Virus record (IMG/VR): IMGVR_UViG_3300015603_000046
Span: 1-30,261 of that record
From: a virus
DNA length: 30,261 nt
Reading direction: 5' to 3' (one strand)
In this document: in pieces, positions 17,318 to 25,972 of the stretch
How the letters are laid out: the number at the start of each line of letters is the position of its first letter
Position numbering within the stretch: the stretch's first letter is position 1
The notes under the pieces: model-generated
What the model saw: the letters and a program-made list of their open reading frames with translations, nothing else
Told to the model about the DNA's origin: nothing
Databases searched by the model: none
Translations under genes and position numbers: made by a program

Positions 17318-17509
17318 ATGAGCGACCCATCTTTCATTATCCACGATGTACTTTCTCAGCTCTATCTCGATGATGACAACACTACTCAAGCAACGGTAGA
17401 AATGCAAGTGGCGAGTGCAAAAATTGATGCTATGCGACTTGCCAACGAAATTGACCCATTCTATCAAGGAAACGAAATACCAAGCGATTCGATAGCTTTT
17501 GGAATGTAA
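17318..17509 (+). CDS. Small helical protein between adaptor and nozzle genes (63 aa)
   Basis: The ATG starts directly after the preceding stop (TAG ATG). The product is acidic and probably helical (DVLSQLYLDDDNTTQATVEMQ, ASAKIDAMRLANEID). No family is recognised. Its tight packing between two structural genes suggests a virion or assembly role. Confidence 0.55.
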   Translation: MSDPSFIIHDVLSQLYLDDDNTTQATVEMQVASAKIDAMRLANEIDPFYQGNEIPSDSIAFGM

Positions 17510-17513
17510 AACA

Positions 17514-19484
17514 ATGAATATAAAAATCCCGACTACAACTCGAAAGAAACGCCCACTTATTATTGTGGATGATTTTTCTAAGGGAACAGCGACGCTTATC
17601 GATGAGGCTCGCATATCTTCAACGATGGCGAAAGAGTCAATCAACCTGATTCAAACACAGGATGGATTGTGGAGCAACCGTTGGGGAAGAGATCACTACG
17701 GTATTGCTATCCCAGGCGAAGATACTTTGGATGGTGCTGAAGAATATGTAAAAGACTCCACACATAGAGAAATTATTGCTGTCGGTGGTACGACTGGTAA
17801 AGTCTATCGTTCTCAAGATGACGGAGGCTCGTGGATAGAACTTACCGGCGTGACCTTGACTCCAGGGCACATAGCTTTTTTCATGCAGATTCATTCCATT
17901 ATGCTCATTACGAATGGTGTGGATTCTCTTACTCAGTACGATGGAACGACTACTTTAGCAAACTTCTCATCTCTTTCAGCTCCTGGAACGGTAACTCCAA
18001 CTCGCAATACGCTTTCAGTAGGTTCTTACACAATGTATTACCAGGTAACGGCCTTGAATGGTGTTGGGGAAACAACTGCTTCGGCTGAGACATCTATTAC
18101 AGTAAATAAGATTCGTGATAATTGGAACGGAACGACAGAAACAATTTCTCTTGCATGGTCAGCAGTCGCTGGTGCTACTCGATACCAAATTTATTGGTCA
18201 GATGAATCAGGACACGAGGCTTACATCGACTCAGTGACAACAAATGCATATATCGACGATGCTTCAATGCAACAAAATCCTTACACTATCGTCCCGAATG
18301 ACAACACAACCACTGCTCCAAAATTCCGTCAGATGGAACTCTCTGGAAATAGAATTTGGGGGACTGGTGATACAGCGAATGAGTATAGGGTTCACTTTAC
18401 CGGTGTAGGACAAGACATACTTCGATTTTCTGAATGGTATGGCGGTGGGTATGTAGATTTGGATAAAGGAGGACGTGAAATGCCTATCTCAGTCAAACAC
18501 TATCGCACCGGAGGGGGAGTGCCTGCTGTTACGGTGTTTTGTATGAATCCAGAAGGAACGGGGTCTATTTGGCAGATAAATCTTGAGTCTATCCAAATTG
18601 GATCTATTACGTTTACTGTTCCTATTCCTCAAAGAATCGTTGGGTCAACTGGTACAGTCGCTCCTATGGGTGTTATCAAAGCCGGTAATGACCTCATTTT
18701 CCCGAATAAACAAGGTGTTTTTACACTTTCCAATGCTATAAATATCAACAATGTTCTTTCAACTACTGAAAAATCTCAGATTATTCGCCCATCTTATCGG
18801 TCAATGAATCAGGCTTTGGTAGGAGATATTTGTGGAATCTATCACGATGCTAAAGTATTTTTCTCTTGTGCTGTCGGTACAGAAAACGATACGACATTTA
18901 TTCTTGATACGGAACGGAAAAACTGGAACTGGAGTTGGAATTTCGGAGCAAAACAGTGGCTCAAATCGACTGATGCCAACGGGAAAACACACCTGCTTTA
19001 CATCCCTACGACTGGTGGACAGTTGGTAGAGGTTTCAGAGGCTTTTGATACAGATTTCGGACAACCAATTAGAACATCATATATTTCAGGACTGATGTCG
19101 TTTGATAAAGATACGACTTCCTTCGCCAAAGTAAAAGAATGTGTGGTGACTATTGGTCGATTGAAAGGAACGCTTTTAGTAGAGGTTTTAGGAATTGAAG
19201 CCAAACGAGGATTTTCCACCGTTGGATCAAAACAAATTTCTGATTCGGCATCATCGACAATGTTTGTGGAAAGTATTTTTGGGTCGTATCGATTCTCTCA
19301 CCGAGATGGAGCACCAAAAACTTTCGCTCAGGCAAACGTAAAAAAGAGAATTAGAGTTGGTAAGAAACTTAACAAAGTACAACTACATGTTTCATCTGCC
19401 AATGCAGGAACTCAATACACGATTCTGGACTATCAATTCACTGGGGCCAGGATCCCAACGGCTTTGCCCTCTGCGTGGAGATAG
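17514..19484 (+). CDS. Tail hub / nozzle-like protein with FN3 domain (656 aa)
   Basis: I chose ATG 17514 (MNIKIPTTTRKK); a TTG at 17499 would overlap the preceding gene. The product is almost all beta. The first part has repeated blade-like patterns (REIIAVGGTTGKVYRSQDDGG, SIMLITNGVDSLTQYDGTTT) as in the propeller-like tail nozzle or stabilisation proteins of podoviruses. Residues about 155-250 look like a fibronectin type III domain (YTMYYQVTALNGVGETTAS, then AVAGATRYQIYWSDESG). More blade-like sequence follows (IQIGSITFTVPIPQRIVGS, KNWNWSWNFGAKQW). Place after the adaptor agrees. A fibre-base protein is the main alternative. Confidence 0.68.
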   Translation: MNIKIPTTTRKKRPLIIVDDFSKGTATLIDEARISSTMAKESINLIQTQDGLWSNRWGRDHYGIAIPGEDTLDGAEEYVKDSTHREIIAVGGTTGKVYRSQDDGGSWIELTGVTLTPGHIAFFMQIHSIMLITNGVDSLTQYDGTTTLANFSSLSAPGTVTPTRNTLSVGSYTMYYQVTALNGVGETTASAETSITVNKIRDNWNGTTETISLAWSAVAGATRYQIYWSDESGHEAYIDSVTTNAYIDDASMQQNPYTIVPNDNTTTAPKFRQMELSGNRIWGTGDTANEYRVHFTGVGQDILRFSEWYGGGYVDLDKGGREMPISVKHYRTGGGVPAVTVFCMNPEGTGSIWQINLESIQIGSITFTVPIPQRIVGSTGTVAPMGVIKAGNDLIFPNKQGVFTLSNAININNVLSTTEKSQIIRPSYRSMNQALVGDICGIYHDAKVFFSCAVGTENDTTFILDTERKNWNWSWNFGAKQWLKSTDANGKTHLLYIPTTGGQLVEVSEAFDTDFGQPIRTSYISGLMSFDKDTTSFAKVKECVVTIGRLKGTLLVEVLGIEAKRGFSTVGSKQISDSASSTMFVESIFGSYRFSHRDGAPKTFAQANVKKRIRVGKKLNKVQLHVSSANAGTQYTILDYQFTGARIPTALPSAWR

Positions 19485-19523
19485 TGGCTTAAATAAAGCA
19501 ATAAATAACTTAAATATAATTTT

Positions 19524-20216
19524 ATGGCAGCAAGTGCAAGTGATCGTTTTATCAAGGCAGCAGTTGATTGGATCGGAGCAGTCGGAGGTGGTGGAGTAGC
19601 AGATGCTTCAGTCACTACGGTTCCTTTGGTTTCTGGAACTTCTCTTCCTACAGATACGGCAGTACAAATAACTATTGATCGTGTCGATGCGAATGGGACA
19701 GTTACTCAATCTAAAAAAGAAGTTATTACTGGAGTAGTTTCTGGATCAAACATTATCAACTGTGTTCGTGGCGTAGAAGGAACAGCTCAAGCTCATTCGG
19801 TTGGTGCAGTTGTGGAATACATGCTCACAGCAGCAATGTGGAACTCTTTTGTTGATGCCATGCTTGGAGGACATAACCAGGATGGAACTCTCCGTAACAT
19901 CAATTCAGCAGCTACTTATACTCCAGCAGGAGCAGGAACAACCACTATCTATCCTACTACAGCTAAGATCAATACGATCACGATGCCAGCAACAACACAG
20001 ACCATAGCCGTTTCTGGAGACGTAGCGAATCAATATTTCGTAGTTGAAATAGTTAATGTCACTTCTCAAGGTGCTCTCACATGGTTCACAACAATCAAGT
20101 GGGCCGATGGAGTCACCCCTACTCTTTGTGGTGTCAACGGAAAGATAGACACATTCGGATTCAAAGTAGTGAGTGCAGGAAATTATCTTGGATATGTAAT
20201 GAGTCAAAATCAATAG
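19524..20216 (+). CDS. Tail fibre / structural protein (230 aa)
   Basis: The N-terminal half has a pattern often seen in phage fibre proteins: VPLVSGTSLPTDTAVQITID, then IINCVRGVEGTAQAHSVGAVVEY, followed by a short helix with a tryptophan (AAMWNSFVDAML). The C-terminal half is Thr/Ala-rich beta sequence (TTIYPTTAKINTITMPATTQ). It begins a row of fibre-type genes. The leader is the AT-rich string ATATAATTTT directly before the ATG, shared with the gene at 25180. Confidence 0.65.
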   Translation: MAASASDRFIKAAVDWIGAVGGGGVADASVTTVPLVSGTSLPTDTAVQITIDRVDANGTVTQSKKEVITGVVSGSNIINCVRGVEGTAQAHSVGAVVEYMLTAAMWNSFVDAMLGGHNQDGTLRNINSAATYTPAGAGTTTIYPTTAKINTITMPATTQTIAVSGDVANQYFVVEIVNVTSQGALTWFTTIKWADGVTPTLCGVNGKIDTFGFKVVSAGNYLGYVMSQNQ

Positions 20217-20219
20217 ATT

Positions 20220-21473
20220 ATGCTAATCAAAAACGGAATCATTTTTATCTGGACAGGTACACACGCCTTAATCCCTAGTGGGTGGAGTCGTGTTACTGAT
20301 ATGGATGACAAATATCCTAAGGGTACAGCCTCAGCTACCAATCCGAATACGACTGGTGGTGCTGCTACGCACACCCATACATCTCCAGCTCACACTCATA
20401 CAGCTCAGGCTCATACCCATGCTCTTACTATAAGTGCTGGTATCGGTGGTGGTCAGGGAACAAACAACGGTGGTGGCCCAATCCAGTCGCATAGTCATGG
20501 AGCATTAACATCAGGTTCTATTGCTGGTTTTTCTTGTAGTTCTCCAGCATCCACTTATGGTAGCGTTTCAAATCACCCTCTATTTTATACGATAATTTAT
20601 GTAAGTCCAACAACATTTTCTACTGTTATTCCTACTGGGATTATTGGACTAGCTGACGCTGCTGCACCAACAGGATTTAATATTTGCGATGGTACAAACT
20701 CAACTCCAAACTTGGTAGATAAATATTTACTTGGTGCCTCTGCCGGAGCTGATGCTGGAACAACCGGTGGTTCTGTAACTAATGTCCACGCACTTTCTCA
20801 TACTCACTCGCTTTCTCACTATCATTCTGCGGTTACTTCTGGTGGGTCTACTCCTAATGCTGGGGCAACTCAAAACGCAGCTGCTACTGCTACAGATGCT
20901 CATACACATAGTGTTCAAACAAATTCGGATACTACTGGGACAACAGACAACGTATCTCTTACAACTGCTGAAACAGTTGAACCTGCTCACACTAAACTTC
21001 TCGCCATTCAATCATCGGGGAATCTTTCTGCTCCTCTTGGTATCATCGCTCTTTGGAAGGGACTTTTATCTGCAATTCCCATTGGATGGAAACTTTGTGA
21101 CGGTGATGGTGGAACGATAGATATGAGAGATCGCCATTTGAAAATAACAGGAACGGTCGGGTCAGTAGGAACAACCGGAGGAAGCAATACACATACTCAT
21201 GCCTCTCAAACACATAGCCACACTGTTTCTCACTCTCATACTGTAAATAATTTGTCACATAACGCAACAAGAGATACGCAAAGCTCAACGCCACAGGTAT
21301 CAACAAAATCAGCAACGTACCATACTGTTACTTCTAATATTGTCAATTTAACTCTTGATAATGCCTCGACTACTGCCGACTCCTCAAATAACGAGCCTCC
21401 ATATAGAACAGTTGCTTTCATAAAATTCGTTTCAAATGTCAGTCCAGCATCATTTATTTTTAACATGTTGTAA
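20220..21473 (+). CDS. Triple tail-collar fibre protein rich in HxH motifs (417 aa)
   Basis: Three related modules follow one another at about residues 1-85, 140-210 and 274-345. Each has the collar pattern: 'G-I-I-x-L' or similar, then 'P-x-G-W/F-x-x-C-D-G', then a 'D-K/R-Y/H-L' turn and TTGG, as in PTGFNICDGTN and PIGWKLCDGDG. Each is followed by a run of His-x-His pairs (THTHTSPAHTHTAQAHTHA, SHTHSLSHYHSA, THASQTHSHTVSHSHT). In T4 short tail fibres such HxH motifs hold iron ions in a trimer. This one probably forms a trimeric metal-stabilised needle or fibre tip. The gene starts 3 bases after the previous stop. The first module lacks the CDG cysteine. Confidence 0.82.
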   Translation: MLIKNGIIFIWTGTHALIPSGWSRVTDMDDKYPKGTASATNPNTTGGAATHTHTSPAHTHTAQAHTHALTISAGIGGGQGTNNGGGPIQSHSHGALTSGSIAGFSCSSPASTYGSVSNHPLFYTIIYVSPTTFSTVIPTGIIGLADAAAPTGFNICDGTNSTPNLVDKYLLGASAGADAGTTGGSVTNVHALSHTHSLSHYHSAVTSGGSTPNAGATQNAAATATDAHTHSVQTNSDTTGTTDNVSLTTAETVEPAHTKLLAIQSSGNLSAPLGIIALWKGLLSAIPIGWKLCDGDGGTIDMRDRHLKITGTVGSVGTTGGSNTHTHASQTHSHTVSHSHTVNNLSHNATRDTQSSTPQVSTKSATYHTVTSNIVNLTLDNASTTADSSNNEPPYRTVAFIKFVSNVSPASFIFNML

Positions 21474-21475
21474 AT

Positions 21476-21685
21476 ATGAAGAAGATACTCTCGGTCACAA
21501 TGCACAAGTCGACAGGAGACCAAACAATGGAAGTTGGTGCGTTTCTAATGAATGCCGATGAAAAAACGAAGTCTGATATTTTTGTCAGTAGAATCATCAT
21601 TATTTTTAAGACTGTAAGAGTATATTTTTCAGATGGGAGAATGTTTCTTTTCAAAGGACTACCCTTTACTATAATCAAAAAATAA
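21476..21685 (+). CDS. Small hypothetical protein (69 aa)
   Basis: The ATG is 2 bases after the fibre stop. The product is a small beta-like protein (DIFVSRIIIIFKTVRVYFSD, GRMFLFKGLPFTIIKK) with no cysteine. It follows a fibre gene and may be a fibre chaperone or structural piece, but this is only by position. No family recognised. Confidence 0.5.
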   Translation: MKKILSVTMHKSTGDQTMEVGAFLMNADEKTKSDIFVSRIIIIFKTVRVYFSDGRMFLFKGLPFTIIKK

Positions 21686-21694
21686 AAACAAAGT

Positions 21695-21756
21695 AGAGAG
21701 CTTTTGCTCTCTCATAAAGGCACTGCACCCCTGAATGCAGTGTCCCTACGAGAGAG
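21695..21756 (+). promoter_or_regulatory. Intergenic RNA fold with two exclusive pairings
   Basis: AGAGAGC (21695-21701) pairs with GCTCTCT (21706-21712) over a TTTT loop. The same middle segment, CTCTCTC (21707-21713), also pairs perfectly with GAGAGAG (21750-21756), and that longer stem would enclose a hairpin of CACTGCA (21721-21727) with TGCAGTG (21736-21742). There is no T-run, so it is not a standard terminator. Confidence 0.45.
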
Positions 21757-21779
21757 TAAGGTCATAAGAATAAAAGTAT

Positions 21780-22730
21780 ATGGCAGAGACAATCTGGGAC
21801 GAAACCCAACAAGAACAAAATTCTAAGATAGCTGATAAAAATGTTTCCGAAGTAAGGAAGCAGACTGTTTTCTTGATGGAAATTCTCAAGCAAATTGGGG
21901 AGTCCATTCAAGAGAACAAAAGTGTAACAGTAGAAAACATTGTCCGGCAGGTAGTCGGCAAGGTTGCCATCGAGAGACCAGACTGGATCTCAGAACTCAA
22001 AGCTGATACCAAACCAATCGAGAAGAAACTCGACTATATCGCTTCGGCCATCATCCGGAAGGAAGTGATCCGTAAAATGGATTTCAACCGGCCGGACTGG
22101 ATCAAAGAACTCATACCAAAGGAGATTGAGATCCCGGAGGCTCAGGATTTCACCAAACCGACAGTCGACATTTTGAAGGAGATCTTGATCGCTATCAATG
22201 AAAAAGAGATCACCGAACAGGTAGAAGTTACCAATGCCATCGAGATCAAAGAACCGAAGTGGTGGAAACTCCCGGACATTGCTGGGCCAATCGTCTCTCT
22301 CGCAGAAGCTTTGAAGAAGTATTTCGATAAAACTACCATAAAGGTCCAGTCACAAGACGGATCCACCGTAAAGATCGAAAATCCAGTCACTGAGGTCACT
22401 ATCAAGAATCCGGTGAAAGAGGTGGAGGCAAAAGGAGTTGTGACAGCCCTGAAATTGATCTCAGCACAGCTTATAGCAATCGGGAATACTGGAAGCAATG
22501 GAGGCCAGAGTGCTATCTCTGATCCACTGATTGAATATAAATCAGCTGGAATGGACATATCAGGAACACCGATGTACTTCGGATATGTAGCGACAGATGG
22601 GAGTTGGTACATCAAAGCCTTAGACACCACATCAGGAACAACTTATTGTAAAGGAGACTCAAACTATGCAACAGCGTGGACAGGAAGAGTAGGACTGACA
22701 TATGATTTATTCAACGTAATTTTCGGATAA
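21780..22730 (+). CDS. Tail/fibre-associated protein with RPDWI repeats (316 aa)
   Basis: The N-terminal 160 residues are helical and charged, and contain a duplicated unit ending RPDWISEL (66-73) and RPDWIKEL (104-111). The middle has a short beta-like repeat (VKIENPVTEVTIKNPVKEV). The C-terminus (about 245-316) is a domain I have seen in other phage structural proteins: LIEYKSAGMDISGTPMYFGY, DGSWYIKALDTTSG, then a Tyr/Trp-rich end. The stretch from 21.95 to 22.45 kb uses more C and G at third positions (many ATC, CCG and CGG codons) than its neighbours, which may mark a separate origin. The next gene starts 1 base after its stop. Confidence 0.55.
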   Translation: MAETIWDETQQEQNSKIADKNVSEVRKQTVFLMEILKQIGESIQENKSVTVENIVRQVVGKVAIERPDWISELKADTKPIEKKLDYIASAIIRKEVIRKMDFNRPDWIKELIPKEIEIPEAQDFTKPTVDILKEILIAINEKEITEQVEVTNAIEIKEPKWWKLPDIAGPIVSLAEALKKYFDKTTIKVQSQDGSTVKIENPVTEVTIKNPVKEVEAKGVVTALKLISAQLIAIGNTGSNGGQSAISDPLIEYKSAGMDISGTPMYFGYVATDGSWYIKALDTTSGTTYCKGDSNYATAWTGRVGLTYDLFNVIFG

Positions 22731-22731
22731 C

Positions 22732-25047
22732 ATGGCTACCGCAAAAGTATTGGTTATAGCTCAAGGTGGTGGCGGCGGAAGCTTCGGTGGTGGCGGCGGA
22801 GCTGGCGGCGTTGTTTATAATGCATCATTTTCGGTATCAGCTGGAACTTATTCAGTCACTGTCGGAAGTGCTGGCGGTACTGGAGCTAGTACAACTTCGA
22901 GCACAGGTGGACTTGGTAGTGACTCTATATTCAGTACAATCACAGCAAAAGGCGGCGGCGGTGGCGGTTCAAGATCCGCTTCTGGCGGTATTGTTAATGG
23001 TGCTAGTGGGGGCAGTGGTGGTGGTGGCAGTCCTGGAGATAATGGTTCTACATCCGTTGCGGCAGGAACAAGTGGTCAAGGTAATAATGGTGGGGTACTT
23101 GTTAATGCCTATGGCTGGGGTGGTTCTGGTGGCGGTGGAGCAGGAGCTGTTGGTGTAAATGATGTTGGAAATACTGCTGGTGCCGGAGGAATAGGAGTGT
23201 CAAACTCAATCACTGGGTCAGCTGTTTATTATGGTGGTGGCGGTGGTGGATGTTCATATTCAACTGGCACAGCGGCTGCTGGAGGAAATGGAGGTGGTGG
23301 TGCTGGTAGTAAAACTGGAAACGGAACAGCTGGCACAGATAATACTGGTGGAGGTGGAGGTGGTTCTACTTATGGAGGTTATACTGGAGGGAAGGGTGGC
23401 TCTGGTATAGTTGTTGTTCGTTGGACTACGGCAGATTTTGGTTCTTGTTCTGTAACAGGAGCAGGAAATGCAATTACTACAAACGGTGCAGATAGTATCG
23501 CAAAATTTATAGTAAGTGGAAATCTTGTTATTGGTGCACTCGTCGCTCCAACTGTAACGACAGAATCAGTATCTTCAATAGCTCAAACAACTGCCACAGG
23601 AAATGGAACAGTCTCAAGTGATGGAGGTGCTACGATAACAGAAAGAGGAACAGTTATTTCAACAAGTGTAAACCCAACAACAGCTGATCACAAAGATACT
23701 TCTGGAGGTACAACTGGTGCTTTCACAACTTCAATAACAGGGCTTACTCAAAATACTGCTTACCACGTTAGAGCCTATGCAATAAATAGTGTAGGAACTT
23801 CTTATGGGGCAGATACTGGATTCACTACTGATTCAGCTGACCTCTCTATAGGCGATTCTGGTTCTGCTTCTTCTGCTGATAATGTTGCATTGATTGGAAA
23901 TCTTGGTAGTATTGATGATTCCGGAAGTGCAAGTTCGGCAGACAACGTAGGAATCTCAAGAAATGGTGGAGACTTAACAATCGCAGATAATGGGAGTGCA
24001 AGTAGTTCGGACAATGTAATTATTGCTCGTAATGGAGGAGACTTAACGATTCAAGATAGCGGTTCTGTTAGTTCAACTGATAATGTTTTCTTAATTGGGA
24101 ATTTAATCGTTGCAGGTTCAGGTTCAGCAAGTTCTACTGACAATGTTGGATTAATACGAAACGGTGGAGATTTCACAATCGCAGACAGCGGAAGTGCTTC
24201 ATCATCCGACAATGTTTCTCTCATCGGGAATTTAATTATTCAGGATTCAGGCAGTGTTTCGAGTTCAGACAATGTAGCAATATCAAGAAATGGTGGAGAT
24301 TTTGGGATAGCAGATTCGGGAAGTTCCTCTAGTACCAACAACGTTGACTTAATAGGAAATCTACAAATAGACGACTCAGGTTCTGTATCTTCGGCAGACA
24401 ATTTCACACTTATCACAGTAGGGCATCTCGCAATAGATGATTCGGGGTCTCTGAGTTCTGCTGGAAACGTGGATTTAGTCCAAGCAAGTGGTTTGTTGGC
24501 AGTCGATAATTCAGGAAGCACCTCATCAGCAGACAACATTTCTCTCATTGGATACTTTCTCATAGATGGTTCTAGTTCAGTAAGTTCAGCAGAAAATGTT
24601 TCACTCATAAGAAATGGTGGAGACTTCATAATTGATGCTTCGGGAAGTGCTTCATTCTCTGAAAATGTTGTTTTAGTTTTTGCAAGTGGACAGTTATCAG
24701 TAGATGATTCAGGAAGCGTATCAAGTGCAGATAATGTAGTTTTGATTGAACTATCAAGTTTGTTCATAAATGATGCTCAAAGCATCTCCTCTACTGACAA
24801 CGTAGATCTGATTGGAAACTTACAAGTAAATGACAGTAGTTCAGGTTCTTCTGCTGATACCGTAGAAATTGTAAGAAACGGTGGAGACCTAATAATTAAC
24901 GATTCAGGTTCAAGTTCAAGTGCAGGAAATCAAACAATCTGGGAACCGTTACCAGTCCAATATAAAACAATCATTCTCGCAGACACAGGTGAAATAGCAA
25001 TATGGACAGGATTTGGAAATATCTATATTCACGCACCGCCTCATTAA
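22732..25047 (+). CDS. Glycine-rich adhesin with FN3-like domain and 17 repeats (771 aa)
   Basis: Probable receptor-binding or fibre protein. Residues about 10-230 are glycine-rich with many runs of four to five Gly (GGGGGSFGGGGGAGGV), as in phage adhesins that form polyglycine helices. Residues about 273-369 look like an FN3-type beta domain (TTESVSSIAQTTATGNGTVS ... AYHVRAYAINSVG). Residues about 371-738 are 17 tandem repeats of 20-23 residues with consensus DSGSxSSADNVxLI. A short C-terminal cap follows (ILADTGEIAIWTGFGNIYI). The gene starts 1 base after the previous stop. Phage-type glycine-rich fibres support the call; the receptor is unknown. Confidence 0.7.
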   Translation: MATAKVLVIAQGGGGGSFGGGGGAGGVVYNASFSVSAGTYSVTVGSAGGTGASTTSSTGGLGSDSIFSTITAKGGGGGGSRSASGGIVNGASGGSGGGGSPGDNGSTSVAAGTSGQGNNGGVLVNAYGWGGSGGGGAGAVGVNDVGNTAGAGGIGVSNSITGSAVYYGGGGGGCSYSTGTAAAGGNGGGGAGSKTGNGTAGTDNTGGGGGGSTYGGYTGGKGGSGIVVVRWTTADFGSCSVTGAGNAITTNGADSIAKFIVSGNLVIGALVAPTVTTESVSSIAQTTATGNGTVSSDGGATITERGTVISTSVNPTTADHKDTSGGTTGAFTTSITGLTQNTAYHVRAYAINSVGTSYGADTGFTTDSADLSIGDSGSASSADNVALIGNLGSIDDSGSASSADNVGISRNGGDLTIADNGSASSSDNVIIARNGGDLTIQDSGSVSSTDNVFLIGNLIVAGSGSASSTDNVGLIRNGGDFTIADSGSASSSDNVSLIGNLIIQDSGSVSSSDNVAISRNGGDFGIADSGSSSSTNNVDLIGNLQIDDSGSVSSADNFTLITVGHLAIDDSGSLSSAGNVDLVQASGLLAVDNSGSTSSADNISLIGYFLIDGSSSVSSAENVSLIRNGGDFIIDASGSASFSENVVLVFASGQLSVDDSGSVSSADNVVLIELSSLFINDAQSISSTDNVDLIGNLQVNDSSSGSSADTVEIVRNGGDLIINDSGSSSSAGNQTIWEPLPVQYKTIILADTGEIAIWTGFGNIYIHAPPH
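23842..24945 (+). repeat. 17 tandem 60-69 bp protein-coding repeats
   Basis: Each unit encodes 20-23 residues: a short beta strand (LxI), then D-S-G-S-x-S-S-A/S/T-D-N-V, then a hydrophobic strand (xLI) and often RNGGDL. The protein consensus is strong but DNA copies differ widely, with serine encoded by TCx and AGx codons in mixed order. Unit length varies by up to three residues, always in frame. Confidence 0.9.
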
Positions 25048-25081
25048 AATGTTTTAACATCTAACCAATAAGGACAAATTT

Positions 25082-25162
25082 ATGCCCGAAGAAGAAAAAA
25101 AAGTCGAAGGTACTCTTGAAATCCAAGATGCCAAAAGCGAAGCCTCGGCAGATGATAATTAA
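25082..25162 (+). CDS. Very small acidic protein (26 aa)
   Basis: A 26-codon frame ends TAA at 25160-25162 and has an AAGGA (25070-25074) 7 bases before its ATG, a better ribosome site than most genes around it. The product is acidic (MPEEEKKVEGT...) and its second half (EIQDAKSEASADDN) resembles one repeat unit of the adhesin just upstream. It could be an independent micro-gene or the separated end of a longer repeat array. Confidence 0.45.
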   Translation: MPEEEKKVEGTLEIQDAKSEASADDN

Positions 25163-25179
25163 AAAAATAATATAATTTT

Positions 25180-25551
25180 ATGGCAAAGTATTTAGATCAC
25201 ACAGCAGTTATGGATGCAGGATTAGGTGTAATAAAATCAGGGGCAATTCGCATGGTTTTTTGTAGTGCTGCACCAGCTAACTATGCAGGAGTCGCAGCCG
25301 TTGCTTTGATGACTGTCACTATTGCAACAGGTGATATGACACTCGCAGATGATGCTTCGGGTCGTAAATTAACTGTGGGAGCAAAAGCAGGAGCTACTCC
25401 TTCAGCAAACGGAACAATAATTTATGTAGTTCTGACAGATAATTCGGCGATTATGTACGCAGGAACAACAGTGACGTCACAGGCTGTTTTGACAACTCAA
25501 ACTTGGAACACTCCTGCTTTCAAGATTGCAGCAATATCTGACCCAGCATAA
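25180..25551 (+). CDS. Phage structural protein (123 aa)
   Basis: The product opens MAKYLDHTAVMDAGLGVIKS and continues with alanine, threonine and valine-rich beta sequence (TVTIATGDMTLADDASGRKL, ATPSANGTIIYVVLTDN). This is a pattern I associate with small phage virion proteins placed near fibre genes, without an assigned function. The leader ATATAATTTT before the ATG is almost identical to that of the gene at 19524. A decoration or fibre-associated role is possible. Confidence 0.5.
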   Translation: MAKYLDHTAVMDAGLGVIKSGAIRMVFCSAAPANYAGVAAVALMTVTIATGDMTLADDASGRKLTVGAKAGATPSANGTIIYVVLTDNSAIMYAGTTVTSQAVLTTQTWNTPAFKIAAISDPA

Positions 25552-25559
25552 TTGGTCTT

Positions 25560-25587
25560 TAGGGGACTCATTACGAGTCTCCTCTAA
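25560..25587. terminator. Hairpin between structural and lysis genes
   Basis: TTAGGGGACTC (25560-25569 region) pairs with GAGTCTCCTCTAA (25575-25587), about 11 pairs with one G-U and a 5-base loop. No T-run follows on either side, so it may slow polymerase or protect a 3' end rather than act as a strong intrinsic terminator. It separates the fibre genes from the holin. Confidence 0.4.
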
Positions 25588-25615
25588 GGTTAATTAGAAT
25601 AATAAAACGGTCGAT

Positions 25616-25912
25616 ATGAATGAAGAACAAACAGGTAACAACACCAACAATACGATACTTCGGGAACTCTCGGACATAAAATCGAGTCTCGCAGTCAATA
25701 CCAACGAAACGGCGAATATCAAGGCATCTATCTCTGAAATAAAGGTGGATATCAAAGAAATAAAGAATGACTTTGTGAATCGGAGAGAGTTTACCGACTC
25801 CTTGATAGAAATCCGCAAAGAAATCTCCCCAATCAAAAAAATTGTTTATACGATTGGAATGGCTATCATAATCGCAGTTATCGGAGCTCTTTTGAAACTC
25901 ATCATCAAGTAA
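25616..25912 (+). CDS. Holin-like protein, coiled coil plus one membrane helix (98 aa)
   Basis: Residues about 14-70 form a charged coiled coil (LRELSDIKSSLAVNTNE, ISEIKVDIKEIKNDFVNR) and residues about 75-97 are one membrane helix (IVYTIGMAIIIAVIGALLKL) with a terminal lysine. This layout matches the XhlA type of phage membrane proteins that help the endolysin cross the membrane. The gene lies at the head of the lysis region, 1.1 kb before the probable endolysin. A different single-pass virion protein cannot be excluded. Confidence 0.65.
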   Translation: MNEEQTGNNTNNTILRELSDIKSSLAVNTNETANIKASISEIKVDIKEIKNDFVNRREFTDSLIEIRKEISPIKKIVYTIGMAIIIAVIGALLKLIIK

Positions 25913-25972
25913 AGGTGCAGAGAAGGGAATAAGCATTGCAACCTTCGCTGTTCTTTCACAAAGGAGGTCAAC

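Noticed and set aside
22766-23158. Other-frame open frames in glycine-rich and repeat DNA, and minus-strand frames at 23802-24767
   Set aside because: Long shadow frames are expected in biased repeat DNA. The main frame gives recognisable domains.
23842-24945. CRISPR-like or DNA satellite array
   Set aside because: Units are in frame, encode a clear protein repeat and differ strongly in DNA. There are no constant repeats with variable spacers and no cas genes.
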